Of a stretch of 64,000 nt of DNA, positions 8,962 through 16,899 are shown one piece after another (the first letter of the stretch is position 1; each line of letters opens with the position of its first letter). The notes below the pieces were generated by a model, which searched no databases, had not been told where the DNA came from, and saw nothing but the letters and a program-made list of their open reading frames with translations. Location: assembly GCF_000400365.1 (NCBI RefSeq), contig NZ_BAOG01000068.1, positions 56,788 through 120,787 of the forward strand. The letters are read 5' to 3'. This DNA comes from Vibrio jasicida CAIM 1864 = LMG 25398 (lineage in GTDB: Bacteria > Pseudomonadota > Gammaproteobacteria > Enterobacterales > Vibrionaceae). The position numbers and the translations under genes were made by a program.

Positions 8962-9132
8962 ATGAAGGAATTTCATGATTTGTCTTTTTGGTGTGCATTT
9001 ATCGCGTTGAAAAAACTGCTTCAATCGCAATTCCAGAAGTATGGCGAAGCGATCAATATTACTTTAGCGGCGACGCTACTTTACTGTGCAGTGCAGTTGT
9101 TTGTTTGTTTGTTTGTTTGTTTGTTTGTTTGA
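8962..9132 (+). CDS. Small ORF ending in a TTGT microsatellite (possible phase-variable or degenerate gene)
   Basis: An ATG-started frame of 56 codons begins MKEFHDLSFWCAF. Its 3' end is encoded by the TTGT repeat, giving a repeated L-F-V-C tail and a TGA directly after the repeat. In the frame offset by one repeat unit, reading continues for about 27 more codons (ending at the TAA near 9219) without a stop. The ATG has no good Shine-Dalgarno. It may be a remnant or a genuine variable small membrane peptide; evidence is weak. Confidence 0.25.
   Translation: MKEFHDLSFWCAFIALKKLLQSQFQKYGEAINITLAATLLYCAVQLFVCLFVCLFV
9097..9131 (+). repeat. TTGT tetranucleotide microsatellite (8.75 copies)
   Basis: An uninterrupted run of TTGT covers 35 bases. 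Tetranucleotide tracts of this length are prone to slippage and are unusual in Vibrio chromosomes outside contingency-type loci. The surrounding gap 8742-9485 otherwise holds only the small ORF described above and the promoter of the defence-like cassette. Confidence 0.95.
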
Positions 9133-9421
9133 GGTTGTAGCTAGATATTTCACTTATGTCGAAGAAAGATCAATAACCCCACCATCCTTTTCTATGCCAC
9201 ATCGAGAACATATCCACTAACCAGCAAATCCCTTAAACGTAACAATGATGAATAATCGCCCTCTCCACTAGAATGCGATCATTATTAAAGCAAGCATCTA
9301 AAGATAACATTAAGAACAATATCTATAACAGGTTATTTACAACTAACTCTGTGATATTTAGCTGTGCTAGAGCAAACGGCGAAAAGGCTGAGCGCTCAAA
9401 ATAAGAAAGACAAAACCGGAG

Positions 9422-9456
9422 CTGACGAAGTGAATGAAGTGTGAGATAATTATCAC
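9422..9456 (+). promoter_or_regulatory. Candidate promoter of the three-gene cassette
   Basis: CTGACG (9422-9427) and GATAAT (9445-9450) are separated by 17 bases, a fair sigma-70 match 36 bases before the first start codon. The -10 lies inside the perfect 10-bp palindrome GATAATTATC (9445-9454), flanked by GTGA and TCAC arms, so it could double as an operator. Confidence 0.4.
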
Positions 9457-9485
9457 GTTTTTATGTTTGAATCTATAGGTCTGGA

Positions 9486-10607
9486 ATGTCAAAAAGTGAG
9501 TTTATGCCAAACAACATGAATTCTGATAGGTACGAAATTACTGATGCTATCGAAAATTATGATTCTTCCTATACACTGTCTCCTGATACTACGATACGTA
9601 TTGCTAGGGAGCAGTACAGTATTTTTGAGATTACTAGACATATCAATAAGCAAAGAATTGACCTCGCTCCAGACTTTCAACGCTTTCATGCGTGGAATAA
9701 TGTACAACGTTCAGAGTTGATAGAATCGATACTTTTGGGAATCCCTATCCCTATGCTTTATTTATTTGAGAATGGTTTTGGGCAAAGACAAGTGGTTGAT
9801 GGAAAGCAACGCTTATCTACACTAAACGATTTTTTAGCTAATCAGTTTGCTTTAAGCAATCTAAAGATGCTATCTCAATTTAATAACTTCTACTTTCACA
9901 ATCTCCCTCCTATACTACAAGCAAAGATCGAGGATTGTCAGATTCAAACATATATTATTCAACCACCAACACCGGAGGTTGTTAAGTTTCAAATTTTTGA
10001 AAGAATAAACAGATCTGGGACTCAATTAAATCCACAAGAAATGCGTCATGCATTGCATCAAGGCAACTCAACCGAGTTGCTAATTGACATTACAAATGAT
10101 TACTCATTTTTGTTTCTCGGCATAAGAAATACACAAGAAAATAGAATGCATGCTGAGTATATGGCATTAAGACATTTAACATTTTGTTTGTGTGCTGATG
10201 GTTATATTTTAATTCCAAACGATATTAAAAATTTAAATGAACTTCATTCATTTGCAATGAAATATATAAATAATCACGATGAAAGTTTTGCAACACTGCT
10301 TTTAAATAAAGCACTCATTTCTTTTAGGGAAATATATAAAACATTACATGAAAATGCATTCACACATCCAGATAATCAGAAAAAGATAATCATATCAATT
10401 TTTGAAATTCTTTCTTATGTGTTAACAAATGGTGAAGTAATAAATAAAACAAAGAAACAGAGAGAAATTGTGAATGCAATTTTAAATAAGTATAAAAAAA
10501 TAATTGTAGCTCATGACAACGTTTATAGTGAATACAAAACCATTAATGCATTGTGGCAAAGAGTTAGTTTAGCAAAAATAATAATAGAGGAAATAAAAAA
10601 TGCTTAA
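9486..10607 (+). CDS. DUF262 (GmrS-like/ParB-fold) protein of a putative defence cassette
   Basis: A 373-residue protein whose N-terminal half is a DUF262 domain. PDFQR (62-66), W70, LLGIPIP (83-89) and the nucleotide-binding signature VDGKQRLSTL (104-113) are all present. DUF262 domains are ParB-like NTPases/nicking modules in GmrSD type IV restriction and SspE. Here the usual C-terminal DUF1524 HNH nuclease is absent; the C-terminal part is a helical AT-rich region with no HNH motif. It is the first gene of a packed cassette, overlapping the next gene by 8 bases. AGG 6 bases before the ATG supports the start. Base composition is much more AT-rich than the flanks. Confidence 0.8.
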   Translation: MSKSEFMPNNMNSDRYEITDAIENYDSSYTLSPDTTIRIAREQYSIFEITRHINKQRIDLAPDFQRFHAWNNVQRSELIESILLGIPIPMLYLFENGFGQRQVVDGKQRLSTLNDFLANQFALSNLKMLSQFNNFYFHNLPPILQAKIEDCQIQTYIIQPPTPEVVKFQIFERINRSGTQLNPQEMRHALHQGNSTELLIDITNDYSFLFLGIRNTQENRMHAEYMALRHLTFCLCADGYILIPNDIKNLNELHSFAMKYINNHDESFATLLLNKALISFREIYKTLHENAFTHPDNQKKIIISIFEILSYVLTNGEVINKTKKQREIVNAILNKYKKIIVAHDNVYSEYKTINALWQRVSLAKIIIEEIKNA

Positions 10608-11652
10608 CAGCGTTGATATTAAAGGTTTTAAAAGCCTTCACAATGAGTCAATAAAAATTAGTCCTTATACAATAATTACTGGCTTAAACTCGTCAGGTAA
10701 GTCTACTGTTATACAAGCAATCCTGCTAGCAGTTAAATACTCGAAAGAACAAAATATATACAAAATGGAGCCGTTCACTCAGTATTTAGATGAATTCTCT
10801 GCCATTAGGAATAAAAACATTAACGCTAAAGCAGTAGAAATATCTCTGTCGGGAAAAGAAGGAACATGTAACGTTATAGTTACTAGTGAAGGTCTTTCCC
10901 ACGAAGGAGACGTAAACTTAGGCGTAGACTTAACAAGTAAACAAGAAAAACCTGAATTATTTTACCTAAACGCAAACAGACAAGGGCCAGAAGAGTTAGC
11001 TCTAGTTAGCTCATCAGTCAAGGTTGGCACTTCTGGACAGTATTTATTTGGTCATTTCAATAATATTAAAGATAACCCGATGCCAGAAGATCTGTGTTAT
11101 TATAAAGAATCAAAAACGATCGGCTATCAAGTAAGTAAGTGGTTAAGTTTTATCACCGAGACTAATATTGAGTTAAGGACCGAGGTACAATCATCCTCTC
11201 AAGTTAAAGTACTTTTCAACGACTCAAAACTGGGGCAAGTATCACCTTTAAACTTGGGGGCCGGAATGAGTTATGTTGCCAAGGTAGTAATATTAGGTTT
11301 AATGGCAAAAAAAGGGGATGTGATAATAATTGAAAACCCAGAAATTCATCTACACCCGAAGGCGCAATCTTTACTCAGTGTCTTTTTCTCTTTTATATCA
11401 AATAATGGTATTCAAGTTATTATCGAAACACACTGTGAGCATTTAATAAACAAGGCTCGCCATCTAGTATATACAAATAATATTGATAGTGGGAGTTTGG
11501 CAATTCATTACAAATCAGATATAAACTCTCCCTTTATTAGCCTAAATTTAGATAAAAATGGGCATTATATCGATTCTGAAGAAAAGAAGACTACGTTTCC
11601 TAAGGGCTTCTTCGATGGTACTCTTGATGAACTTATAGAGATAGGGGGCTAA
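10600..11652 (+). CDS. AAA/ABC-type ATPase (OLD/DUF3696-like) of the cassette
   Basis: A 350-residue SMC/ABC-like ATPase. Walker A is GLNSSGKST (28-36), a signature-like LNLGAGMSYV lies at 217-226, Walker B is VIIIENPEIHLHP (241-253) and a switch/H-loop ETHCEHL lies at 276-282. This arrangement matches the AAA ATPases of the OLD/RecF-like class found in many anti-phage systems (Gabija, PARIS, retron Eco8, DUF3696 proteins). There is no TOPRIM nuclease domain, so a partner must supply the effector. Its ATG overlaps the DUF262 gene and its stop is 1 base from the next ATG, which implies translational coupling. Confidence 0.85.
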   Translation: MLNSVDIKGFKSLHNESIKISPYTIITGLNSSGKSTVIQAILLAVKYSKEQNIYKMEPFTQYLDEFSAIRNKNINAKAVEISLSGKEGTCNVIVTSEGLSHEGDVNLGVDLTSKQEKPELFYLNANRQGPEELALVSSSVKVGTSGQYLFGHFNNIKDNPMPEDLCYYKESKTIGYQVSKWLSFITETNIELRTEVQSSSQVKVLFNDSKLGQVSPLNLGAGMSYVAKVVILGLMAKKGDVIIIENPEIHLHPKAQSLLSVFFSFISNNGIQVIIETHCEHLINKARHLVYTNNIDSGSLAIHYKSDINSPFISLNLDKNGHYIDSEEKKTTFPKGFFDGTLDELIEIGG

Positions 11653-11653
11653 G

Positions 11654-12421
11654 ATGGGTAAGGTGGCTCTTGATGACGCTCTGTTCGTAGAATACTTCCG
11701 TTTTAAAAACGGTAAGAGTAGTGATCATTCTCTTGTAGGAAATTTACTTTCCAATTTAAAAATGCCGTTTGTTCAATCGCCTTGCCAAGCATTTAGATGC
11801 CATCAAGGATTAACTCAACAGGATAAGGATGGATTTGAAGTTATTTCTGCGCCTTTGCTGAGAGCTTTTTTAAGTAGTGGGTACCCTAGTATTACTATAG
11901 AAGAACTCGCAAAAAAATCTCAATATCACTTAGTTTTAACAGCTGATGCCACAAAAACAAAATATCCCTACTTGAACATTAATAATAAAAACATTGAGCT
12001 TAATTACTCCAAAACATGTTTAAAGGGGGAGTCAAGAGATGAAATGGTAGAGCACTTAACGTCATTGTGTGCTGATGCGATTAAAGTGACCATCTGTGAC
12101 AATTATTTCTTTGCGACCCCATGGAGTAGCTCTTTACCAACAACAGAAAAGCTATTTGATCACATACTACCAAAAAAAAACCTTACTATTCAGTTTGTTA
12201 GCAACAGCAAGTCTGTTAAAGCTCATGAAACTTTAATCAAAACCAAACACTCAGGTTGGAGTGTTTCAAAATATAACGGTACGTGTTATTCACCACAAAA
12301 TCATGATCGATATCTAATAATCGATAAACCTGAAAAGTCAGTTGAAGTAATGTTATCTAGTGGTTTTATTTACTTATGGAAAACAGAAAAAGAAATAACC
12401 TGTGTTTTTAGAGAAAAGTGA
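11654..12421 (+). CDS. PLD-superfamily-like protein with HDR motif, putative effector of the cassette
   Basis: A 255-residue protein of no family I can name surely. Its C-terminal ~120 residues run IKVTICDNYF (143-152), NHDRYLIID (216-224), then VEVMLSSGFIYLW. This resembles phospholipase-D-fold domains in which the HKD motif is replaced by H-D-R, as in some defence-associated and MIT_C-like PLD proteins. The N-terminal half (FRFKNGKSSDHS and onward) is unassigned and may sense or bind the ATPase. It is the last gene of the cassette and shares its AT-rich composition. A single HDR half-site would require dimerisation for catalysis; it might instead bind nucleic acid or lipid. Confidence 0.6.
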   Translation: MGKVALDDALFVEYFRFKNGKSSDHSLVGNLLSNLKMPFVQSPCQAFRCHQGLTQQDKDGFEVISAPLLRAFLSSGYPSITIEELAKKSQYHLVLTADATKTKYPYLNINNKNIELNYSKTCLKGESRDEMVEHLTSLCADAIKVTICDNYFFATPWSSSLPTTEKLFDHILPKKNLTIQFVSNSKSVKAHETLIKTKHSGWSVSKYNGTCYSPQNHDRYLIIDKPEKSVEVMLSSGFIYLWKTEKEITCVFREK

Positions 12422-12547
12422 TTTTTCCTTGAGCGCTTCGTATAGAGGCGCTTATTCCTAGTTTTAGATCTTCTGAATACAGCCTCCTTCCCTTTTCCCA
12501 CACTTTCAACGATACTCTTGCGCCTTATTGTTCAGTTGGAAAACTTC

Positions 12548-13162
12548 ATGCCTCAAGCTAACTCCGTTGTCGTACTCGACTTTGAAACCACAGGTCTGTC
12601 TCCGAATATGGGTGATCGCGCGATTGAAATCGGTGCGGTTAAGATCGTTGATGGTGAGGTGGTCGATAGTTTTCAGCAACTTATGAATCCTGGCTTTCGT
12701 GTGAGCTCATTTATTGAGGGCTACACAGGCATTACCAATAACATGCTGCGTACCGCACCAAGCTGCGATGAAGTGATGGCATCGTTCAGTGAGTTTATTG
12801 CGGGTGAGAATCTTATCGCGCACAACGCGTCGTTCGATAAACGCTTTCTGGATGCGGAACTGGAGCGAATCGACTGCGGTTACTCTGGTGAGTTCGCGTG
12901 TTCTTTATTGGTGGCAAGACGCCTTATTCAAGATGCGCCGTCACACAAGTTAGGTGAGTTGGTTCGTTACAAGAACATTGAAAACGACGGTGTATTCCAC
13001 CGCGCGTTAGCCGATGCACAGGTAACAGCAAAACTGTGGTTGCTGATGGTGGAAGAGCTTGAGCAATCGGGCATTGCCACGCCAAGCTTTAAGTTTATGC
13101 AGACGGTAAGTAAAACAGCGAAAGGAAAAGTGGATCAGCTACTGGCTAAAAGCCGCGCTTAA
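12548..13162 (+). CDS. DEDDh 3'-5' exonuclease (DnaQ/PolC epsilon-like)
   Basis: About 204 residues from the ATG at 12548, chosen over a TTG 30 bases upstream because the conserved fold begins right after it. Exo motifs are intact: VVVLDFETTG (motif I, D and E), LIAHNASFDKRFL (motif II) and HRALADAQVT (motif III, His-x4-Asp). This is the stand-alone epsilon-like exonuclease family common in Vibrio, probably acting in DNA repair or RNA/oligonucleotide trimming. Composition returns to the genomic norm here, so it marks the right edge of the AT-rich cassette. Confidence 0.82.
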   Translation: MPQANSVVVLDFETTGLSPNMGDRAIEIGAVKIVDGEVVDSFQQLMNPGFRVSSFIEGYTGITNNMLRTAPSCDEVMASFSEFIAGENLIAHNASFDKRFLDAELERIDCGYSGEFACSLLVARRLIQDAPSHKLGELVRYKNIENDGVFHRALADAQVTAKLWLLMVEELEQSGIATPSFKFMQTVSKTAKGKVDQLLAKSRA

Positions 13163-13171
13163 ACCACAAAC

Positions 13172-13201
13172 AAGTAACGCCCAATCATGCGGGCGTTACT
13201 T
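13172..13201. terminator. Hairpin between exonuclease and chaperone genes
   Basis: A perfect 11-bp stem AAGTAACGCCC / GGGCGTTACTT with an 8-base loop lies between convergent genes. There is no long T-run, so termination may be weak or may need Rho. Confidence 0.55.
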
Positions 13202-13227
13202 AGCCCTGTAAATTTAGATTCTAGGGG

Positions 13228-13656
13228 TTACACCGAGATCATATGAGGTCGGATATTGGTTGGCTCTGCGCTTGCTGGCGTTGGCTCTACTCCAGAAATC
13301 GCCGCCTGCTTTTCAATAAGATCTTGAATAAAGCACTCTGTCCACGCCTCTAACGCTGCCACATTTAGCATCGCCATCGGTTGTTGCGACCATAGAACAG
13401 CGCTGTTTTCTTGATGCGACACTATGTGTGCAGGCCAGTATTCACCAAAGATATTGCTCTTCGCCAGCTGTTCCGATATCGGGTTTGCCTCACCAAGTTC
13501 TGCATACAGTACCATCCACTCTTCATTCTGATGCGTGAAATGAAGTTGATACTTTTGGTCAATCAACAGGCTGTAGATACCATCTTGCGCGGTTGGGTTC
13601 TCTAGGCCGTTCTTTTCGAAAAAGTGTTTAACTATGTGATCGAATGTGGTTGTCAT
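13228..13656 (-). CDS. Type III secretion chaperone (CesT/SycT-like)
   Basis: A 142-residue acidic protein with the size and layout of class I T3SS chaperones: N-terminal helix FDHIVKHFFEKNGL, a beta-rich centre (YSLLIDQKYQLHFTHQNEEWMVLYAELG) and a C-terminal helix LEAWTECFIQDLIEKQAA. Its ATG overlaps the stop of the upstream YopT-like effector gene (TAATG), the usual effector-chaperone coupling. It most probably binds the N-terminal region of that effector in the cytoplasm. No other T3SS gene lies in the window. Confidence 0.78.
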   Translation of the reverse strand: MTTTFDHIVKHFFEKNGLENPTAQDGIYSLLIDQKYQLHFTHQNEEWMVLYAELGEANPISEQLAKSNIFGEYWPAHIVSHQENSAVLWSQQPMAMLNVAALEAWTECFIQDLIEKQAAISGVEPTPASAEPTNIRPHMISV

Positions 13657-14639
13657 TAGTGGTTAGCCTCCAAGTTGACGATGGTGAATTCTCCCGATAA
13701 GCCGAATTTCGGTAAGTCGTAGCCTGATTTGTGCCAGAAGTCCTGAACAAACCAGCTGGTGAAATCTTCCTTACTTGAGAAAGAAAACTCACCGAAGTTC
13801 GGGTCAAAGAAGGTTACTTTTTCCCCATCAACCGCGGCGGCAACGGCGTGCGCATTACTTGGACCTTCGAGGCCAATCTTCTTCAATAGTGATGTTTTAG
13901 GGCCGTTATCAACGATTTTCGCCGCAAGTTCTGCTGCACCATTTCGGCCACGACTTGTTTGCCCATGCACACGTGATAAAGCACCAAGCTCTCGGTAAGG
14001 CGATTCAATGTTGTTGCTTCTTAGCCAACCTTCTGTGATCGCTTCTTGGTCATAACCCACCATGCCATCGGTTTGCAGTTGCGCGACAGACTGCATTGTC
14101 TCTTTGTTCAGCTTACCTTTGTCGCTTGCCGTTCCTGATTGAAATAGCTGTTCGCCAAGGTTAGAGCCTTCTGCTCGTGCCTTCATCCAGTGAGCGCTCA
14201 GTGCCTCACAACATCCGCCTGAGGTGTTGGTGTCTTTTAGAATGGCGTTTTTGATGCTGCCCGTTACCTGAGAGACTTGCATGCTTACTTCGCCGTTGTG
14301 TTTCGTTGCCGAGTTACGCAATGAAGCGGTTTTAGTGCTGACCAGCGCGTGCAAAATACGATCGCCCAGCGTTTGTACCGCTGTTTTGAAGTTTTGTAAC
14401 TTTGAGCGAGACTCTGCGCTTTGTTCTGGTGTGGCGCTTTGCAGAGAAAACGAACTGATTGGTGCTGGGTTTGCAGTAGCACCGCTACTCATCTGTTGCA
14501 GCATCAAGTTGCGAATGGCATCTGACGTCATTTGCGTGCTTGCACTCAAGCCACCAAGTTGGCCTTGGTTTTGGGGTTGGCTGACTGGTGCAGAGATGAT
14601 TGGTCCACTGATAGGAGAGATATTAGTAATACCTTGCAT
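13656..14639 (-). CDS. YopT-family cysteine protease, putative type III effector
   Basis: About 327 residues from the ATG at 14639 (AGGTAG 3-8 bases upstream); a TTG at 14687 would add 16 residues. The C58 peptidase triad is visible: Cys144 in SGGCCEALSAHWMKAR, His264 in NAHAVAAAV and Asp279 in FFDPNFGEF. YopT cleaves prenylated Rho GTPases from host membranes. The N-terminal ~70 residues are Gln/Ser/Pro-rich and low in complexity, as expected for a secretion and chaperone-binding region. The adjacent CesT-like gene supports secretion by a T3SS encoded elsewhere. The host target is inferred from the family only. Confidence 0.85.
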   Translation of the reverse strand: MQGITNISPISGPIISAPVSQPQNQGQLGGLSASTQMTSDAIRNLMLQQMSSGATANPAPISSFSLQSATPEQSAESRSKLQNFKTAVQTLGDRILHALVSTKTASLRNSATKHNGEVSMQVSQVTGSIKNAILKDTNTSGGCCEALSAHWMKARAEGSNLGEQLFQSGTASDKGKLNKETMQSVAQLQTDGMVGYDQEAITEGWLRSNNIESPYRELGALSRVHGQTSRGRNGAAELAAKIVDNGPKTSLLKKIGLEGPSNAHAVAAAVDGEKVTFFDPNFGEFSFSSKEDFTSWFVQDFWHKSGYDLPKFGLSGEFTIVNLEANH

Positions 14640-14813
14640 AACTACCTGCTTTCTTTGTTTGTTTTTGTATGCAGCAAGGTTAACCAAAGCAATGAAGGTG
14701 GGCTGTTAGCCATGGTCGTTGTTTTGTTGATTTGATCAGAGAGCTTGTTTGAAGAGATTTGGGACGGGTGTATTTTTGAGGCAAAGAAATCGTTGTAGTG
14801 GTTCTGTTTGAGT

Positions 14814-14852
14814 AGAGGGCAATGATGATTTTCGCAACCATCATTGCCCTCT
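14814..14852. other. Perfect 14-bp inverted repeat
   Basis: AGAGGGCAATGATG and its exact complement CATCATTGCCCTCT flank an 11-base loop, 47 bases beyond the end of the ABC ATPase gene. It may terminate the leftward ABC operon, though no T-run follows on either strand. The gap 14640-14898 otherwise should hold the effector promoter; no clear ExsA-type box was found. Confidence 0.7.
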
Positions 14853-14898
14853 AAGCGTTATTTCCCTATGTATTGAGTTTCAGCAAACATTGAGACGG

Positions 14899-15591
14899 TT
14901 ACTGCGGTACTCTATCCGAAATCACCTTGCCGTCTTTGATAGTGATGATGCGCTTGGTGCGCTCTGCAAGGGCGTTATCGTGCGTCACAATGATCAAGGT
15001 TCTGCCTTCAGCGTGGAGTTGATTGAACAAGGCTTCAATCTCTGCGCCAGATTTCGAATCCAACGCACCAGTAGGCTCATCGGCTAGGATGATTTGCGGA
15101 TCGTTGACCAAGGCTCTTGCAATCGCGACCCTCTGTTTTTGACCGCCAGAAAGCTGGTTTGGTTTGTGGTCGAGACGATCCCCTAGCCCGACTTGCTCTA
15201 GCAATTTAGCGGCACGCTGGCGACGTTCTTTGGCTTTAATGCCAGAGTAAACTAACGGCAGTGCCACGTTATCCAACGCTGTCGCGTATTCCAGCAAGTT
15301 AAAGCTTTGGAAGACAAAACCTATCTTTTGGTTACGAATACCGGCTAGCTCGTTCGGGCTTAAACTTGCGACGTTTTGACCACCCAATTGGTATTGGCCA
15401 TCGGTTGGTTTATCTAAACAGCCAAGCATGTTCATCAAAGTCGATTTACCCGAACCAGAAGGGCCAAGAATGGAAAGAAACTCCCCTTGGTTTATGGTTA
15501 AGTCGACGCCATCTAGCGCGCGCACTTCGGCCTCTCCGCTTGCGTAGTATTTGCAAATGTTCGTCAGCTCAACCAATGGGGCGTTTGACAT
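14899..15591 (-). CDS. MacB/LolD-type ABC transporter ATP-binding protein
   Basis: About 230 residues starting at the ATG at 15591 (GGAGAGAAA directly upstream; an earlier ATG at 15621 lacks support). It has Walker A GPSGSGKST, Q-loop VFQSFNLL, signature LSGGQKQRVAIARAL, Walker B IILADEPTGALD and H-loop VTHD. The insert after the Q-loop and the DEPTGALDS ending are those of the MacB/LolD/FtsE group. It energises the two FtsX-type permeases encoded upstream in the same leftward operon and is the operon's last gene. Confidence 0.9.
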   Translation of the reverse strand: MSNAPLVELTNICKYYASGEAEVRALDGVDLTINQGEFLSILGPSGSGKSTLMNMLGCLDKPTDGQYQLGGQNVASLSPNELAGIRNQKIGFVFQSFNLLEYATALDNVALPLVYSGIKAKERRQRAAKLLEQVGLGDRLDHKPNQLSGGQKQRVAIARALVNDPQIILADEPTGALDSKSGAEIEALFNQLHAEGRTLIIVTHDNALAERTKRIITIKDGKVISDRVPQ

Positions 15592-15613
15592 TTTCTCTCC
15601 AGAATTCTTTTTA

Positions 15614-16897
15614 TTATTCACTTTGCAGCGCCTCCAGCGGGCTCACTTTTGCTGCTCGGTTAGCGGGTAACCAAGCAGATGCGACGCCAATAAACACCAA
15701 GGTGGTAATTACAATTGCAACGACTATCCAAGAGAGCTCAGGGACGGGTCTGCCAAGGCGTTCATAAAACATGTTGCCTTCTAAATTGATCGCACTAATT
15801 GCGCTAACAAGCGCGTAAGTCACTCCTAATCCCAATGCGCCACCTAACATCATGGTCATCAGCGATTGCACCAAATAGTGCAGACGAATGGCGGTTGGTG
15901 TAGCACCGACTGCCATTCGCACGCCGATGTCTCGGGTTGAACGCTTCACGGTTGCGTACATCACATTCGCAATCCCGACGCCCGCCACGGCAAGCGTGAC
16001 AAAGCCAATGATGCCAAGAAAACTTTGTAGCCCAACTAAGAACTGTTGCATGCTTTTCTGTTTAAGGAACATGTCTTCCACTTGGACGACTTGCTCGTCA
16101 CTCACACTGGCACCATGTTTACGAGCAATCACCTGACGAATGGTCTCTGCGAGTTTTTCACGATCTGCATTAGCATTCGGCTCTACGTTGATACCACCAA
16201 TATCGCCATTAGTGTGAAAGCGTTGCCACGTGGCTAACGGCACAAAACTGGCGTAGTTAATTTGATCACCCTGTTCGATTTCAGCACTGTTTTTCTTCAA
16301 CACGCCAATCACAGTAAACTCTTCACTGCCAATCTTGACCTTTTTACCCACAGGATCGGCTTGTAACGTCACAGGAGCAAACCAGCTGAAGTCTTCATTA
16401 GGATTAAACAGATCCGCGGCGAGTGAATAACCCAAGACAACCACCTTACGCATCTGCTTTTGGTCGAGCGGATTGAGCCAACGACCGCCATCCATTGGGA
16501 TCAGATTGGTCATGGACGCAAAATCCGTCGTGACCGCTAAGGGTTCTTGCCATGAACCTCTATAGTCCACGGTGATACGCTCATCCCATACTGCGGTTGG
16601 CGCAACGCTTTTCACCTCTGGTAGGGCTTTAACGACATCGGTATCGTCGGCTTTTAAGGTTAGAAACTTACCTTGGTGGAACACACCATAATCGACAGTC
16701 GCCATGCCTCCGGTTAAGTAAATCAGATTACCGTTGCCATTTTGCGCGGTTCTCAATACGCCCTGACGAATGCCCTCGCCCACGGCAAGCATTGCAGCGA
16801 TACACAAGGTCGCCCATGCCACAGCAAGAATGGTTAAACCCAAACGCAGCTTTTCTGCTGCCATTTCCTGAAAGATTTGTCTCATCGGTAGCAACAT
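15614..16897 (-). CDS. MacB-type ABC permease (second of two)
   Basis: About 427 residues from the ATG at 16897, which follows the stop of the preceding permease by 2 bases (TAATCATG) with GAGGGCG upstream. A longer frame to 17044 only overlaps the previous gene. There is an N-terminal membrane helix (LGLTILAVAWATLCIAAMLA), a large periplasmic MacB-PCD domain and three C-terminal FtsX helices, with the typical RSTRDIGVRMAVGATPTAIR coupling loop before helix 3. It is predicted to pair with the upstream permease as a heterodimer, or to act as an alternative subunit with the shared ATPase. Confidence 0.87.
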   Translation of the reverse strand: MLLPMRQIFQEMAAEKLRLGLTILAVAWATLCIAAMLAVGEGIRQGVLRTAQNGNGNLIYLTGGMATVDYGVFHQGKFLTLKADDTDVVKALPEVKSVAPTAVWDERITVDYRGSWQEPLAVTTDFASMTNLIPMDGGRWLNPLDQKQMRKVVVLGYSLAADLFNPNEDFSWFAPVTLQADPVGKKVKIGSEEFTVIGVLKKNSAEIEQGDQINYASFVPLATWQRFHTNGDIGGINVEPNANADREKLAETIRQVIARKHGASVSDEQVVQVEDMFLKQKSMQQFLVGLQSFLGIIGFVTLAVAGVGIANVMYATVKRSTRDIGVRMAVGATPTAIRLHYLVQSLMTMMLGGALGLGVTYALVSAISAINLEGNMFYERLGRPVPELSWIVVAIVITTLVFIGVASAWLPANRAAKVSPLEALQSE

Positions 16898-16899
16898 GA

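Noticed and set aside
9360..12547. Attachment-site direct repeats or integrase flanking the AT-rich cassette
   Set aside because: Only a 7-base GAGCGCT match was found on both sides, which is expected by chance, and no integrase or tRNA is present.
14640..14760. ExsA-type activator box before the YopT-like effector
   Set aside because: An A-rich tract is present but the fixed GC-TGCAA part of the consensus could not be matched.
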